Assembly (NCBI GenBank): GCA_025345505.1
Contig: JANVCC010000048.1
Span: forward strand, 5,354,438 to 5,418,437
DNA: 64,000 bases
Reading direction: 5' to 3'
Origin: Todiramphus chloris collaris
Taxonomy: Eukaryota; Chordata; Aves; Coraciiformes; Alcedinidae
Below the pieces are notes generated by a model. That model saw nothing but the letters and a program-made list of their open reading frames with translations, had not been told where the DNA came from and ran no database searches. Numbering within the stretch: position 1 is the stretch's first letter; every line of letters starts with the position of its first letter. The translations under genes were made by a program, and so were the position numbers. Below, piece by piece: positions 12,694 to 24,416 of this stretch.

Positions 12694-13260
12694 CAAAAAA
12701 CAAGACAAGGCTAAAATAACTTATATCAAGTATTCCAGAGCTAAAGGCTCAATTGTTGCTTTCCTAAAAGTTCCAACAGGAGGGAGAAAAAAAAAAACAG
12801 AATCAAACCTGTCCTACAAAACTCTACACACCCCCTCCATTTAATTTACTTATTTATATTTAATGGCTTGCAAGCTAAATCTCTAGCCTGCAACCCAACC
12901 AGGTTTGGGTAGCTGTCAACCCTTAAAGCTAAACAGCTACAATACTTGGCAGGTGGTTGCAGGAAGGACTTTTTGCTGCAAGGAAAAAGATGATAGGCTG
13001 GGTAAAGCTAAATGCCCAGTTTTTTTTGGCACCTGATACTCTCATAGGATATACAGCCACGTTGGCCAGGGTCAGGGTCCTGAATTATGTAAATATGTCA
13101 GAACATTTAGAGTTTGTCTGCCTTGCTAGACCACCCACAGGGAGGACAGCTTGATGGCCATGGGAACAGTACCAGCACCGACATTGTTTTTTACTGTACT
13201 CTGCTGAATACACTTAACCCTCAGTGAACTGACAGAATTACTCCTCTGTGTCTGGAAGGT

Positions 13261-13680
13261 TCACACACACGTCTGCCCAGCGGGAGCTGCTCTGAGCATC
13301 CCTTTGCAGGCAGGAGGATGCATCTCAGCTGCATCAGCTTTCAGGGGTTAGAGCCTACCACTCTCGGAATATGCAATGGCTACTCTTAAATTCTGCACCT
13401 TCTAACAGAGGAACGAAAATATGGGTTTGTGGAAGCACTGCAAACACCAGGAAACTACTCGGTCGTTCAGCTAATTGTCACATGCTGCAAGGGAGATGGA
13501 ATGTATTAGCGTTAATCAATTCAGATTTGATCTCAACTCAAGTAATTTGTTACATTCTGCAGTCAAGCAGCAGGTCGCGTTTCACAGCCGCTGAATCCAA
13601 GATAGGAATAAGGAGTAAAACATCCTGAGGTATGGAATAAGACGTTGTCAAGGTACACGACATGTAAGTGAAGTCATGTT
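13261..13680. other. CpG-enriched patch, possible conserved regulatory element or exon
   Basis: I count 12 CpG dinucleotides in 420 bp, well above the surrounding introns. The stretch contains several homeodomain-type words (taattg, ttaatc) and has no recognisable coding frame with good splice sites. This is inference from composition only. Confidence 0.35.
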
Positions 13681-16600
13681 GAGAACTAGTCATTTACGCC
13701 TCCTAGGGGGTAATCTCATGATGCAATACTCAGATTAAATCTCAGACTATTATCCCAATATATCAACCCTGTCTGTTCCCAGCAGAGAGGTGACCTGAAG
13801 ATCCCGTTTAAACAAGTCCATTTATCCGATCAAGAGAGTAAAAACAAAAGTATGAGGGGCCTCCTCTCTCTAGGTACTTCCCTTAGTTCTCCCTGAAACC
13901 AGCTCTAGGTTTCAATCTCAAAGCCTGGTCTCTAATCCTCGATCTCTCTCAGCTCCTGCTTTCACTCCACTCTCTCTGTCCCTCCAAAGTCTTGCACAGG
14001 GAGCAAGTTGCCTGCTGTGGAAGCTTGCTTGCAACGCCAGGAGGACAAGCCAGGGCAACTAAGCCTAATAGCTCTTGATTTATCTTAAGCGTTTGCCAAG
14101 AGGAATGCATGTGGAGTCACTTCTTTTTCCTGACAATTACTTCCACAGAGTTGTGTTGTCATGGCATTTCATTGTCTGCATTTAGTCTCATATCATCACA
14201 GGCAATTGGAAGTCACTCATAAAAGTCTACTCAATTACTGGTCCTAGGTTTAATTCAGAAATACTCATCCATTTATTGTTTCACTATAAACTAGCTACTT
14301 GTGTGCTGGCTTCAATCAAGCTGTAAAGTTCTTGTGATATCAAACCTAAGTCTTTTGTAGATGCACTTCAAAAATCGTGTTCTATCTTTAATTACACCTA
14401 TTTTTACTTAAGTCCAAACATCCCAGCACAGGCAGTATACAAGCCTTTGTAACTGAAGACAAAAGTTTACTTACATCTAAAACGAAAGGTGCAGAACTAA
14501 CTCAAAGTAGAAGACTGTTCAGATTTAAGTCCCCTCTACACTCTTCCAAAAGCATAGCACAGAGGCAAGTAGATAACTGGGCAATTGTAATGCTGGGCTA
14601 GAAGAAACAGCAGTAGGCTCGGGTCAAGAATCAAGATGTTGCCTTAAAATAAGACAGAAGCTCTCTTTGGCATAGCCCAATGCTCACACAACACATTGCC
14701 CTTCCTGCCTTCCCATGGTTTGTTCAATCCTCTCCATCAAGCAAACTGAGGCTATCGTGAACACACTAGGACAGACGTCAAGTCACAAACTCTTCTATGC
14801 TGACACTCCACCTGCTGTGCAGTTCCCCAGTCTGTGCAGCCATGTAGCCAAATGATGTACACAGAGCCATTCAGAAGCGAACTGGGAGTAAGAGGGTGAG
14901 ACAGCTTCCTAAACTGGTATTTTAAAGCAAGGCTGCCACTTCCACTATTCCCATCTGTCAACCCAAACCATCAGCTGCCTAAAACAGTCAGAAGAACTTG
15001 GTATCCCTATCCTCAAACATTTGCAGGAACATGATCCAGTAGGTGTGCTTAAGTGTCTAATGTAGGTGGACAACAACCATCATTCCTGACAGCAGTAGGA
15101 AAGAATGTGACTGGCCTCATCAAATGGTGTCCGAATCACCTAGGTATTTCCAAGAGAAATGGGAGACCTGAATTTGAAACTCACCAGTTTGAACCCACTA
15201 AACGCCAACCTACAAGGAAGCTGCTCTTTACCTCCCTTGTTTAAAGAAGGACAGCAATGAAGAACACAAAGTCTTACCAATGGTATCGTGTTTTTCTGCA
15301 ATTAGTAATTGCTATAAACCTCCTAGTTCATACATCTGACACATATTACTAGGGGAGTGAACAAAATGTTGGACCGAAGCATGTTGATGCTATGTTTTCT
15401 CCTTTGACTCAACCATTACAAATCCCTATAGCCACCAAACATTCATAAATCAAATAGCCAGAAACATGATTAATACTGGAAAAACTAAGCCTTTATGGAT
15501 CTGAGTAAGTGCCAGGAGGGATCATTTTTCCTGTGCTCACCTAAACAGAACCTTTACACGTAAAGGGTTCTGACTTCATCTAATGACTGATCAGCAAAGG
15601 CTTACAGCCTCTGGTCAGAAGAGAAATGCCAATCATCTGGATGTATGGGAGCTTTTTTAACTTCACAGCTCTTTAAGTTACCAGAGTTCCTTCGAGCTGA
15701 AAAGCTCTCTCTTTTATCTGGCACAAGGTGCTATAGGTGAGAATATCATCATCAAATCTCTTTCAGAGCTCCAAGATACTTCAAAACAACCCATCCTTTG
15801 CTACTCTTTCAAAGATCCTAAGTTTTCTACAGCTTAAATATCCCATTTCCATCTTTGTGAGATCTCTGCTCGGACAGGTCACTCTCCAAATACATCCAGC
15901 AATCAGTTGCTAATGAAGGCTTAGTTCCTACATGCCAATGGTTAGTTCAGTTAGTCTTTCTTGCTCTATATAAGCCTAAAGACCCTTATCCTTTGTAGAA
16001 ATTTCAACAAGGAAAAAAATATTGTTGTCCACACACCAAATTCAAACCATTTTTGCTAACAGAACACATTTCTTGCAGAGTTGTTCTGATTCACTGGTGT
16101 TTCAGGTACAAAATAACTGTAATCGGATGAAGCACAATTCTACTTGATTGCTCTATAAGCAGAACTGACCACAAAAAACCCCAAACTTCTAATGGTTTTG
16201 TTCATTCTCAGTACAGTTGGTTCCAGTTGACTGAAAGTGCAACATTCTTTTGAGTTTTTGCAGAGGTACAGGACCATCTTTATGTTAATTGTTCTCTTCA
16301 GTTTTAGGTGTCTGAGTAGCAGCACTCGCCCCACCCCAAATGCTAACAAAGCCGTTGATAAAACATCCAAAACTCCAGTGTTTGCACTTATAAACCGACA
16401 AACACATTTTGCCAATACCGAGATGATATCTGCCATGATTACATTTCTAGCATACCTTTAGATATCTGTGTACTGATAATCAGCATACTTTAGTATGTAG
16501 AGCTCTGGAGCAAAAGGTATTCTGCATTATTTTATAAGGTATAGGTTTTTCCTACTAGTTTCCCCATAAGAAACAGAAGAAAAATAAAAAGCACGAGAAA

Positions 16601-18400
16601 CCTCAGCCTAAGAATCTGGTATTTAAAGCTGCAACTGTAATGCAGCCTTTGAAGACTTGCTTTTATTTTACAGTTATAAAATGAAGTTTTCCATCCTGAA
16701 ACACAACCTCCAGCTATGAATGTAAAGATTCCTTGCTTGCAAAGGCAACCCTGGCTATCTGATCAGAACGAAAAGATGGGGGGGGTTTGAGATATGTTTT
16801 CAGTGTCAGCTCGTACAATTCACACAGGTTTCACTGAGTGAAGCTCAGGGAGTTGGCATAAGGCTTTGGTTTGAAGTAGATTTAGTATAAACTAACACGA
16901 GTCAGGGGCTTTAGAGGCATGCAGAAAGATTCACTTCAAGAGTTTATTGTGTGAATTACCAACGCTGAATCCTTGAGACTGTTCCCTTCAGATGAAGGAA
17001 ACGATGGATGGTTTGACTACAGTAAGAAATATATAATTCAAGGGTAGCTTTACTCACTGCAACAAAAAAATAGCTACTTGTCTTCACAATGAAGAGCAAA
17101 CAACTGCCTCAGTTGTTCAGCTTCAGTTGGCTGTGGTAAGAAATAGGGAGAGGGTTTTTTTTTTTTAATTGGAAACTGGAGGTGGGCAGGTGTCACGATG
17201 ACTGACACCAAGGCCATGTGAAGCCAGGTCCCTCAGCTCCCAGAGCTAACTTGTGGCTCTGGTGTTAGCTTTACTAACCCCTCGCCACCACTGGTGCGCC
17301 AACAGCTGCCTGAAACATTGCTTCCAGTAGCATCTCACCTTGCTTTCCAGGCCAGCTGGCACTTAATGGAAAATGACTGAAATACTGGCCATTTTTCACT
17401 CTAATAGAAAATAATTGCCCCGACTGTCTAGAAGAGTTAAAGAGCTATTCTGGCTGTCTCTGAGGCTTAACTGGGCTTCTTGTGAGAAAGGGCAAGACTG
17501 AAGAAGTCACATGTGAAGCGCATACAACCTGCATATACCCTTGATCGCTTGGTGTAACTGTTCTGAAACATTAATCCACACTCATCCCTCCTTCTGCAGC
17601 AAGCTAACAGGAGACAGCACTAGCTTTGTTTTATTTGAGAGACCAGACAGCAGTTTTATGTAAATACAAGGCTGATACGATGGAACAAGAAGGAAATCCT
17701 GCAGATTGTTGCTGCCTGCCAGGAGTTTTGTCAGGTATAAGCCATGAGGAGCACATCTGGCAGTCATTAACTCCACGGAACTATTACTAACTTCTCACAG
17801 TACTTTGGCATGCCACGTCCCAGCTAACACCTGAATTCAGTTCCTTTGTAGCAGACCACTAGCAACAGCTTCACAGCTTCTGGCATCAAACAGCTCCGTT
17901 CTGTAGGGTAGCAAAGGTCTGATGTTTTGGAAATGTACCTGGCCCTAGTTATTACAACACGTGATGCTTTATGTCCAAGATCATCATAATGCTTTTTGGT
18001 ATACCTGAAGAGAAATAATCCCAGAAATCTGTATTATTTTAATTTAATTATTTTAATCTGGGGCTTTGAAGTCTTACTTTAAAAAAAAAAAAAATAAAAA
18101 AAATCTGTAAACTGTGAAAACTGGCATCACTAGAAAAAAGACAGACCATCCCATCAGCTAAATCCAAATAAATCAGCAAAGACTTAGTGCATAATTGCTC
18201 TATCCTGTCTAATGAAAGACTCCCTTCAACACAGCACCACGTGAGTCAGTGACATCAGAAGCATTTTTATCACCAGTTACCCAATGCATTCTTATCTGCT
18301 TAAGGCAGATTCCAACTAGGACATGTTTTGCTCATTAAAAATCACAACCTTCCAATGTGTCTCTTAACTCTAAACTGCCCAGTTGGAAAAGTAGAAAGAC

Positions 18401-18441
18401 CAGTGAATTAATAATTCACTGTCAATATAATTGACAGTGTC
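18401..18441. repeat. Two adjacent AT-rich hairpins
   Basis: The first inverted repeat, agtgaatta-a-taattcact, occupies 18402-18420. It is followed by a second, actgtcaat-ata-attgacagt, at about 18418-18438. Both have perfect 9-bp arms. They end a few bases before a 5'-truncated CR1 tail. Confidence 0.85.
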
Positions 18442-18444
18442 ACT

Positions 18445-18500
18445 GGGGTTTGGACCCGATGTTCTCTAGAGGTCCCTTCCAACCCCTAACATTCTGTGAT
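18445..18500 (+). mobile_element. CR1 LINE 3'-tail fragment (about 55 bp)
   Basis: Matches the CR1 terminus: ggggtttggacccgatg, ctctagaggtcccttccaac, and ccctaacattctgtgat. It is very strongly 5'-truncated. Confidence 0.88.
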
Positions 18501-18715
18501 ACTGCAAATTATTACTTTTAGCTCTGTAAAACTGTAGTGAAATTGCCATGCACAAGAGCCAACAGACTGGGGAGGAAACGTGAGCTCCAACAATGGTAAT
18601 TTAAACTAAATAAGCTTGTGCAATATTCACCTATGTTCATTAGATGAAAGGCTTCCTAGACAAGAGCTGGTCCTGGGAGCTTGTTCTAAAGAAGGAAAAT
18701 GACAATGTTGTGTTT

Positions 18716-18748
18716 AAACCAACCAACCAAACCCACAAACCACAAACT
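18716..18748. repeat. A/C-rich low-complexity tract
   Basis: Repeats of aacc/aaac words with no G or T over about 33 bases of the plus strand. Confidence 0.7.
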
Positions 18749-20700
18749 CTACACATTCTTAATAATGCCTTGCCTAAACAAATACACTATAAAAAGCTTT
18801 CATACCACTTCATCAACATAAATGTAAACAAGAGAGAAACTCTGGCTCATCATATGTTATGCACGATGCACAGAGGACAACGCACGTACCCCTTCCACAC
18901 AGAAAACTGACAAAAGACACCCCTGACCTGTCTGGAAATGTCACAAATGGCTCAACTCCACCATCTCCAAGTCAACCCTGACTTGCTATGAAGAAGAAAT
19001 GTGTGGTGCCATTTCACTTTTCCTCAGCTAGACAGTTTTGGGGAGCTCTGTGTACAGATACAGTGTAATATCTATTAAAAACCATATATTATTAAATGTT
19101 CTCTATTAAAAAAAAAAAATGGCATTGCTAGATTAAAACTGTCTGTCTGTCCCTACTACCTTTATTCCATATAAACTATCAGGTATAAGGAATTTAGCAA
19201 AGAAATGCCAAGTACAAAGTCCTGAATAAAGCTTCTAGAACTCTGAAATACTCCTTCCCACTGGAAATTGTTGCCAAGAATGTAATTTAGCAAATACAAT
19301 CAAGAAAAAACAGTGTTGGAAGAGATAGAATTAATGCTTAAATTGACTAACTAATCCCCTAGAGATAGCAGGGAAGAAAGTTTACCTGTTCCATCAAGTT
19401 TAAGCATCTGCTGCACAAAGAGGAGCAGATATTGTTACTTCTCATCAATCAAACTGTTTCCTGCATTACACCCATAGCACATTTGATCCTGAAACTCAAG
19501 AGTTCTAACAGACTCGTCCTGCTCTTGTGCAGACTCTGGGGTACCTAATTTCTGTATCTGATGCATTTGTGGTCTGGTGTAAGGCATTGACATCTCCTAA
19601 GGGGTCTGCAGGAGCACAACACAGTCATGATAAACTGGTGGAGCAGTTTATGTCAATGTGCTTTTTTAAAATGCAAGTAGCAAGGAGGGGGGAGGGAAAT
19701 AAATAAATCAGATCATGTAACAAAAGGATGCCTATTAAAAATAGTGATTTTACTGGAAGCAATATAAAACCACTTTGAAGACAAGTACTGAGCTGACACA
19801 CACATCTCCTAACCCAAGACAAAAATTAACAGGCTATCTGAAGGAAGATATTGATTGGGCATTTTCTTCCTAACCCTCACTGCCTCTGCAGGTAAAAGGA
19901 TTCAATCTCCTATAATGTGTGTAGATAGAGGTGAGTATTCAAATGTAGATCCAGCAAAGTCTGTGTGAGAAAGATTAAATATATAGGGGGTTTATTCCAA
20001 TAAAATATTCCTGTCCCTAAACTGATAAAGTAGTTGTTAAACAGTGACTCTCCAGACTTGTTCTGTCTTCTGGTATTCTCTAGGCTAAAACACAGGTTTA
20101 TATAATTCAGAATAAAAATTCTAGATCAATTTGACAGAGAAACACATATTTGTAATCCAAAGAAAATGGAAGATGACCTTAAATTGCTAGTTCCTGAACA
20201 GGAAACTGAAAATCAGAAAATGTATTTTCTTGGCAAGGACCCTATTCTTGTGTTTCTGGAGCTTAAAATACAACACCTGGGACAGCCTTGAAGGAAGGAA
20301 CCTCCTCTTCCTGCCCCCCTGCCCCTTGTGCTCCCCTCCTTTAAAGGCTGATACTGCTGCAGGGGAGGAAGGTAAAACAGTGCCTGTAACTGTCACCGAT
20401 GGTGTTCCTAGCAATGTTTAAAAATAAAAGAATGGAAAATAGGGGGAAGCTTTCTTTAGAGCACTCCCAAGTCTCAAAATACAACAGTTATCCAGTGCAA
20501 CAGTATTCACATGTGTTTGCAGAACTTCTCAAAGACAAGAGAAAATTACTACTGAAAGATTTTTGTTTTATGGAAGTGTTCTTATAGCTACCTGTAGTAC
20601 TGTGGCTAAGGTTAACACACTGAAATGGAAAAAGAGAGACACCTCACACACAAACCAACCAGCAACGGGACTTGCCATTCATAGCAGAATGAACTCATCC

Positions 20701-21085
20701 TCTAAGCAAAACCACGAGAATAAAGACATAAAAATGCCATAAGGAAGGCTGAATGACTGGCACGCACAGGCTGGAATAAACCCACTCACATTTTAACCTG
20801 ACAAAGCTGCAAATATTCTCAAACAACTGGTTGGAGCGACTGCGTGCAAGCTCTGCGAACGAGGTGCTACTTACTTCAGAATCCTGTAAAAGATCCACTT
20901 GTCTGCCTTTGCACAGGCGGGGAAAGAAAGAAGGTAGAGATGCAGCAGAAGGGGTCAAAGTCTTCTCAAAATAGTTAGTGATAACGCCTGAAGCTCTCTT
21001 TAGCCAGGAATTTCATAATTCTTGTTTTAGAGAAGTTTTCTCACTTCGGCCACGATTACCTTCCAAAGGGGCTAACACTCACCCG
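20701..21085. other. CpG-enriched patch with minus-strand donor-like sites
   Basis: I count 11 CpG in about 385 bp, against one in the 300 bp at 20101-20400. Two donor-like words occur on the minus strand: GTAAGT near 20870 and GTGAGT near 21080. A minus-strand frame runs through 20958-20695, but its translation matches no family I know. It could be an exon, an enhancer, or chance. Confidence 0.3.
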
Positions 21086-24000
21086 GCTAAGAAAGCAGAA
21101 AACCAACTTCACAAAAGTTACCAAATATCAACATGCAAGGCTGGCAAGTACATGTGCAGTCAAGATGATTCAGATAAGTCAGATAAATTTAGAACAGCGC
21201 TTTCCTAAAAGCATGCGTTCACCAAATGCAGTAAATATGCAGGAGCTATATCCAAGTGCTGATTCCAAACATTAGAGAAAAAAATGTATTAGTGAAAATC
21301 TCCTTTTAAGAGTTCGCTGCCATCTGAAGTCCTCAACAATGTTATTCCTTGATCTGCCTTTAGTATTTCCATCCATCACTGGATTTATCCACATAAAACG
21401 CTATAGGCTCTCCGACCTCAGAGGACTAAGCCAAATGCAGTGTGGCGACTTCACATAGGACCAACCTTTTATGGTTGGAACAGTAGAGCTTTGATACAGC
21501 TAATCTACCATAAATAGCTCTTGAAACTCAGAAGGATCAAATCAGCTGTTGCAACAGTCCCAGCCTGTAGCTGCTTCAAATCCAATTATACTGTCAACTG
21601 TATCTTGCAGCCCTCCTTTTTAGTGTTGTTTTGTACACCCCTCCCAAAAAAAAACTCCCCACTCTTCTATTCCTGCTCCCGCAAGAAATTAAAAGCTGCA
21701 AAGACAAATGCAGCAGAACAAAATGCATTTAGTAAAAACTGAAACAAGGGGACAAGTGTTTTTAGCATTATCTTAAGGAACAGAAGTTTTGTTCTGTTAA
21801 AGACCAGCTTAAGAGTTTGATGCCCATTAAAAAGAAAATTATCAGCCCTTAGTTGTAATGCAGAAGTAAAACTTGAAATAATCAAAACAGTTGCAAGAAC
21901 AGCGAGCTCAGCTTTAATCGGCGGGTGAAAGTAGGTGGAACTGTCTGTGTCCCAGCATAGGGCACTGAATTGCTTGTGTATTTTTTCTGTAACTTAAATA
22001 CACTCGAGAAATCCTAGAGCTCACTGTTACAAACCCTTGCATTACAATGTTTTCTTTCAGGTAGTTCGAACCACTTTCCCACGAAGAAGCTGAAAACTAT
22101 CATTTAAGAATATTATGGAACTGGGATCTTCCAAAATGTATGTTTACTAAGCATACAAGTCAACATAACTCTGGAAATTACAACTAGGAGTACAACAGCA
22201 CAGCAACTCCAGAGAAACTAGTGCAGTGACAACGTTCTGGAACAAGATACAGGTTTGGATCCAGCAGAAGACAGGTGAGCAGCATTATCTTTACGGTTCA
22301 CCTCACAAAGAAACCACACAATGCAAATATGTCAATATATGCAAATAAAAGTTTTGTGGTTTTTTTCTCTCCACGGTCTTTCCAAAACAAAGAGACAAGT
22401 TATTCCAGTGCAGCACAGGAACGCTGGTACTTCAAAGAAGAATTGTCTTGTATGCAAAGCCTGGTCTGTATCTCCTGCAAGCAAAGCATGGAAATCCTGA
22501 ACACTGCCAGGGCACCCTCCTACCATACTGGGCGTGACATCTACCATCTAGGCATCAGTCCTTCTACAACTGGTGAGAGAAGAGGACTGCTAATTCCTGG
22601 TATTCAAACTGCTTGAAGAAGGGCCTGAAATGTGGCTCCCCTACAAAGAACTGTAATGTAAGGGTCAAAATACAAAAATCATCATCCACCATGGCATGGG
22701 AATTTGTCACTCATATGCCATTCTACTCTTCTCTGAGCTTGCATTAAATTTTGACATGTCCATTAAAGGGTCTGGGTCTTAATTGACGCAACATACATCG
22801 AACACAAAAAGAGTCACTGGTTTCAATCTTGCCAAGACACATGGTGACAAAGCAACTCTAATTAAAGTCTGGGTGGGTTAAATGAAGTGGTTTGCTATCT
22901 CCTATAAATTGTACATGAAGAACCCAGCTGGGTCACCTTCTGGAAGTCTCAGAGAAGCTAAAGAGCTAGAAGACACACAGAGTTTTCCCTTTAGGCCCTT
23001 TCAAATGCTGAACCGAATCAATTTAGATGCACAGGGGACAGCAAGCTTTTCATTAGCATGGAATAAACTGAGCATGTAACAAGGTGACAAAGACCAGCAA
23101 GATCTGCCCGAAAAAGTTTATCACTTTGAACATGGCTTGTAGAACTTGTCGCATTGTGCTACTGCACTGAGGTGAAAAAAAAAAACCCCAGTAGCTGAAG
23201 CAACTGCTGACAAAAGTTCAGCAGAGCTCTCAAAAAAATGCAGCAGGCATGCTTGCAACTGGTAAGAGAAAGAGCAGCCATGAGCAAGCTGCCAGAGCAT
23301 AACCACTGGTGCTTTATGCCCTATCCATAACCATTTAAAATCTGAGGTCTTTTTATTACTGTGGAATTTGAAGGATGCAAGTTATGACATGGAAACACAC
23401 CCCCTCTCAAGGAGCAGGACTGGGACTGCTTGTTTCTTTTATAGAAGCCACTTACTGTTTGCATTCATTCTCCCTATCACACAGGGGACTATGTTAAAGA
23501 TTTCACTTTAACACCCAGCTGAAAAAAAAAAGTCCTGTGTGTGCACTTTTCATATCGACTCCCTTGGCTATAAACACACAAAGCAGAACCGACTACCACA
23601 GAAATGCAGCAGTTTCTCTCTCTCTCTTCCTCTCCAAGACAAAATTTCTGTAAACAGAGTGGAGGAAGCCACAGCCTGTACATTCAGCACTCTCTTTTCA
23701 CACAAAACGTAAGATCAAGCACATATATTCCAGAGACCACCCCTACTATCCAGGACAGTGAGACATCCTGCACTTCTCAGACCACAGGGTCTGTCCCAGT
23801 TAAGACAGAAGTAGAAATTAACAGGCACATTTTTGACACCAAGGTCTTGCACTGCAAGAGAGGACGTGAGCTTCAGTGAGTAACACTGAATTAACATCAG
23901 TGTAACACACAGTAAATCACACACAGCTTGGGACATCTGGAGTAAGCACGTATTTATTTAACAATTCAGCTTCCCAGTTTACAGATATCTTCTTTTCAGC

Positions 24001-24363
24001 TGAAGGGGGGTAGAGACTTCCCAGAAAAAAAAAAAAAAGACAAAATTTAATCAAAAGTGACTTACCAGCATCCATTGTTAGAATCATGACCCCACTTCTG
24101 TGTCCCAGGAAGCAGGAAGCCTTACCCATCCAGTGTATGCGAATGACTCAAGAGGACAGCATGGCTTTGTTTCAGCTTATATCTTCTAGCTCATTCACCC
24201 CTCCTCCCGCTCCTGGGATAAAAGTGTTGCCTGTGCCTGGCTATCCCTATTGGCTCAGCTGGGGAACCACGCTCATTTAGCACATTCAAGTTTATCTGAG
24301 AGACTAAAATGACCCAGGGAGGATTTTTTTCTTTTTTTCTTCATTTATCTTTTAAAAAAAGAA

Positions 24364-24416
24364 TCAAATCAAAACAAAACAAACAACAACAACAAAAAAA
24401 AACAAAACCTCAAACA
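24364..24416. repeat. A/C-rich low-complexity tract
   Basis: Caaaa/caa repeats, including a (CAA)n core, over about 50 bases. Confidence 0.8.

Larger units (their letters stand above)
11520..18401. other. Non-coding unique sequence with one CpG-enriched patch
   Basis: No gene recognised. A (TTG)n/(ATT)n microsatellite-like stretch lies at about 12661-12693. A CpG-enriched patch at 13261-13680 is described separately. An imperfect hairpin lies at 15546-15572. A 98-codon open frame on the minus strand (16140-16436) begins with a hydrophobic segment but matches no family I recognise. Confidence 0.55.

Noticed and set aside
16140..16436. 98-codon minus-strand frame starting with a hydrophobic stretch
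   Set aside because: It suggested a small membrane protein, but it matches no family I know. The plus strand is also open over the same region, and there is no promoter or splice context.
22060..22090. gttcgaacc, resembling a tRNA B-box
   Set aside because: No A-box at the right distance and no cloverleaf can be drawn on either strand.
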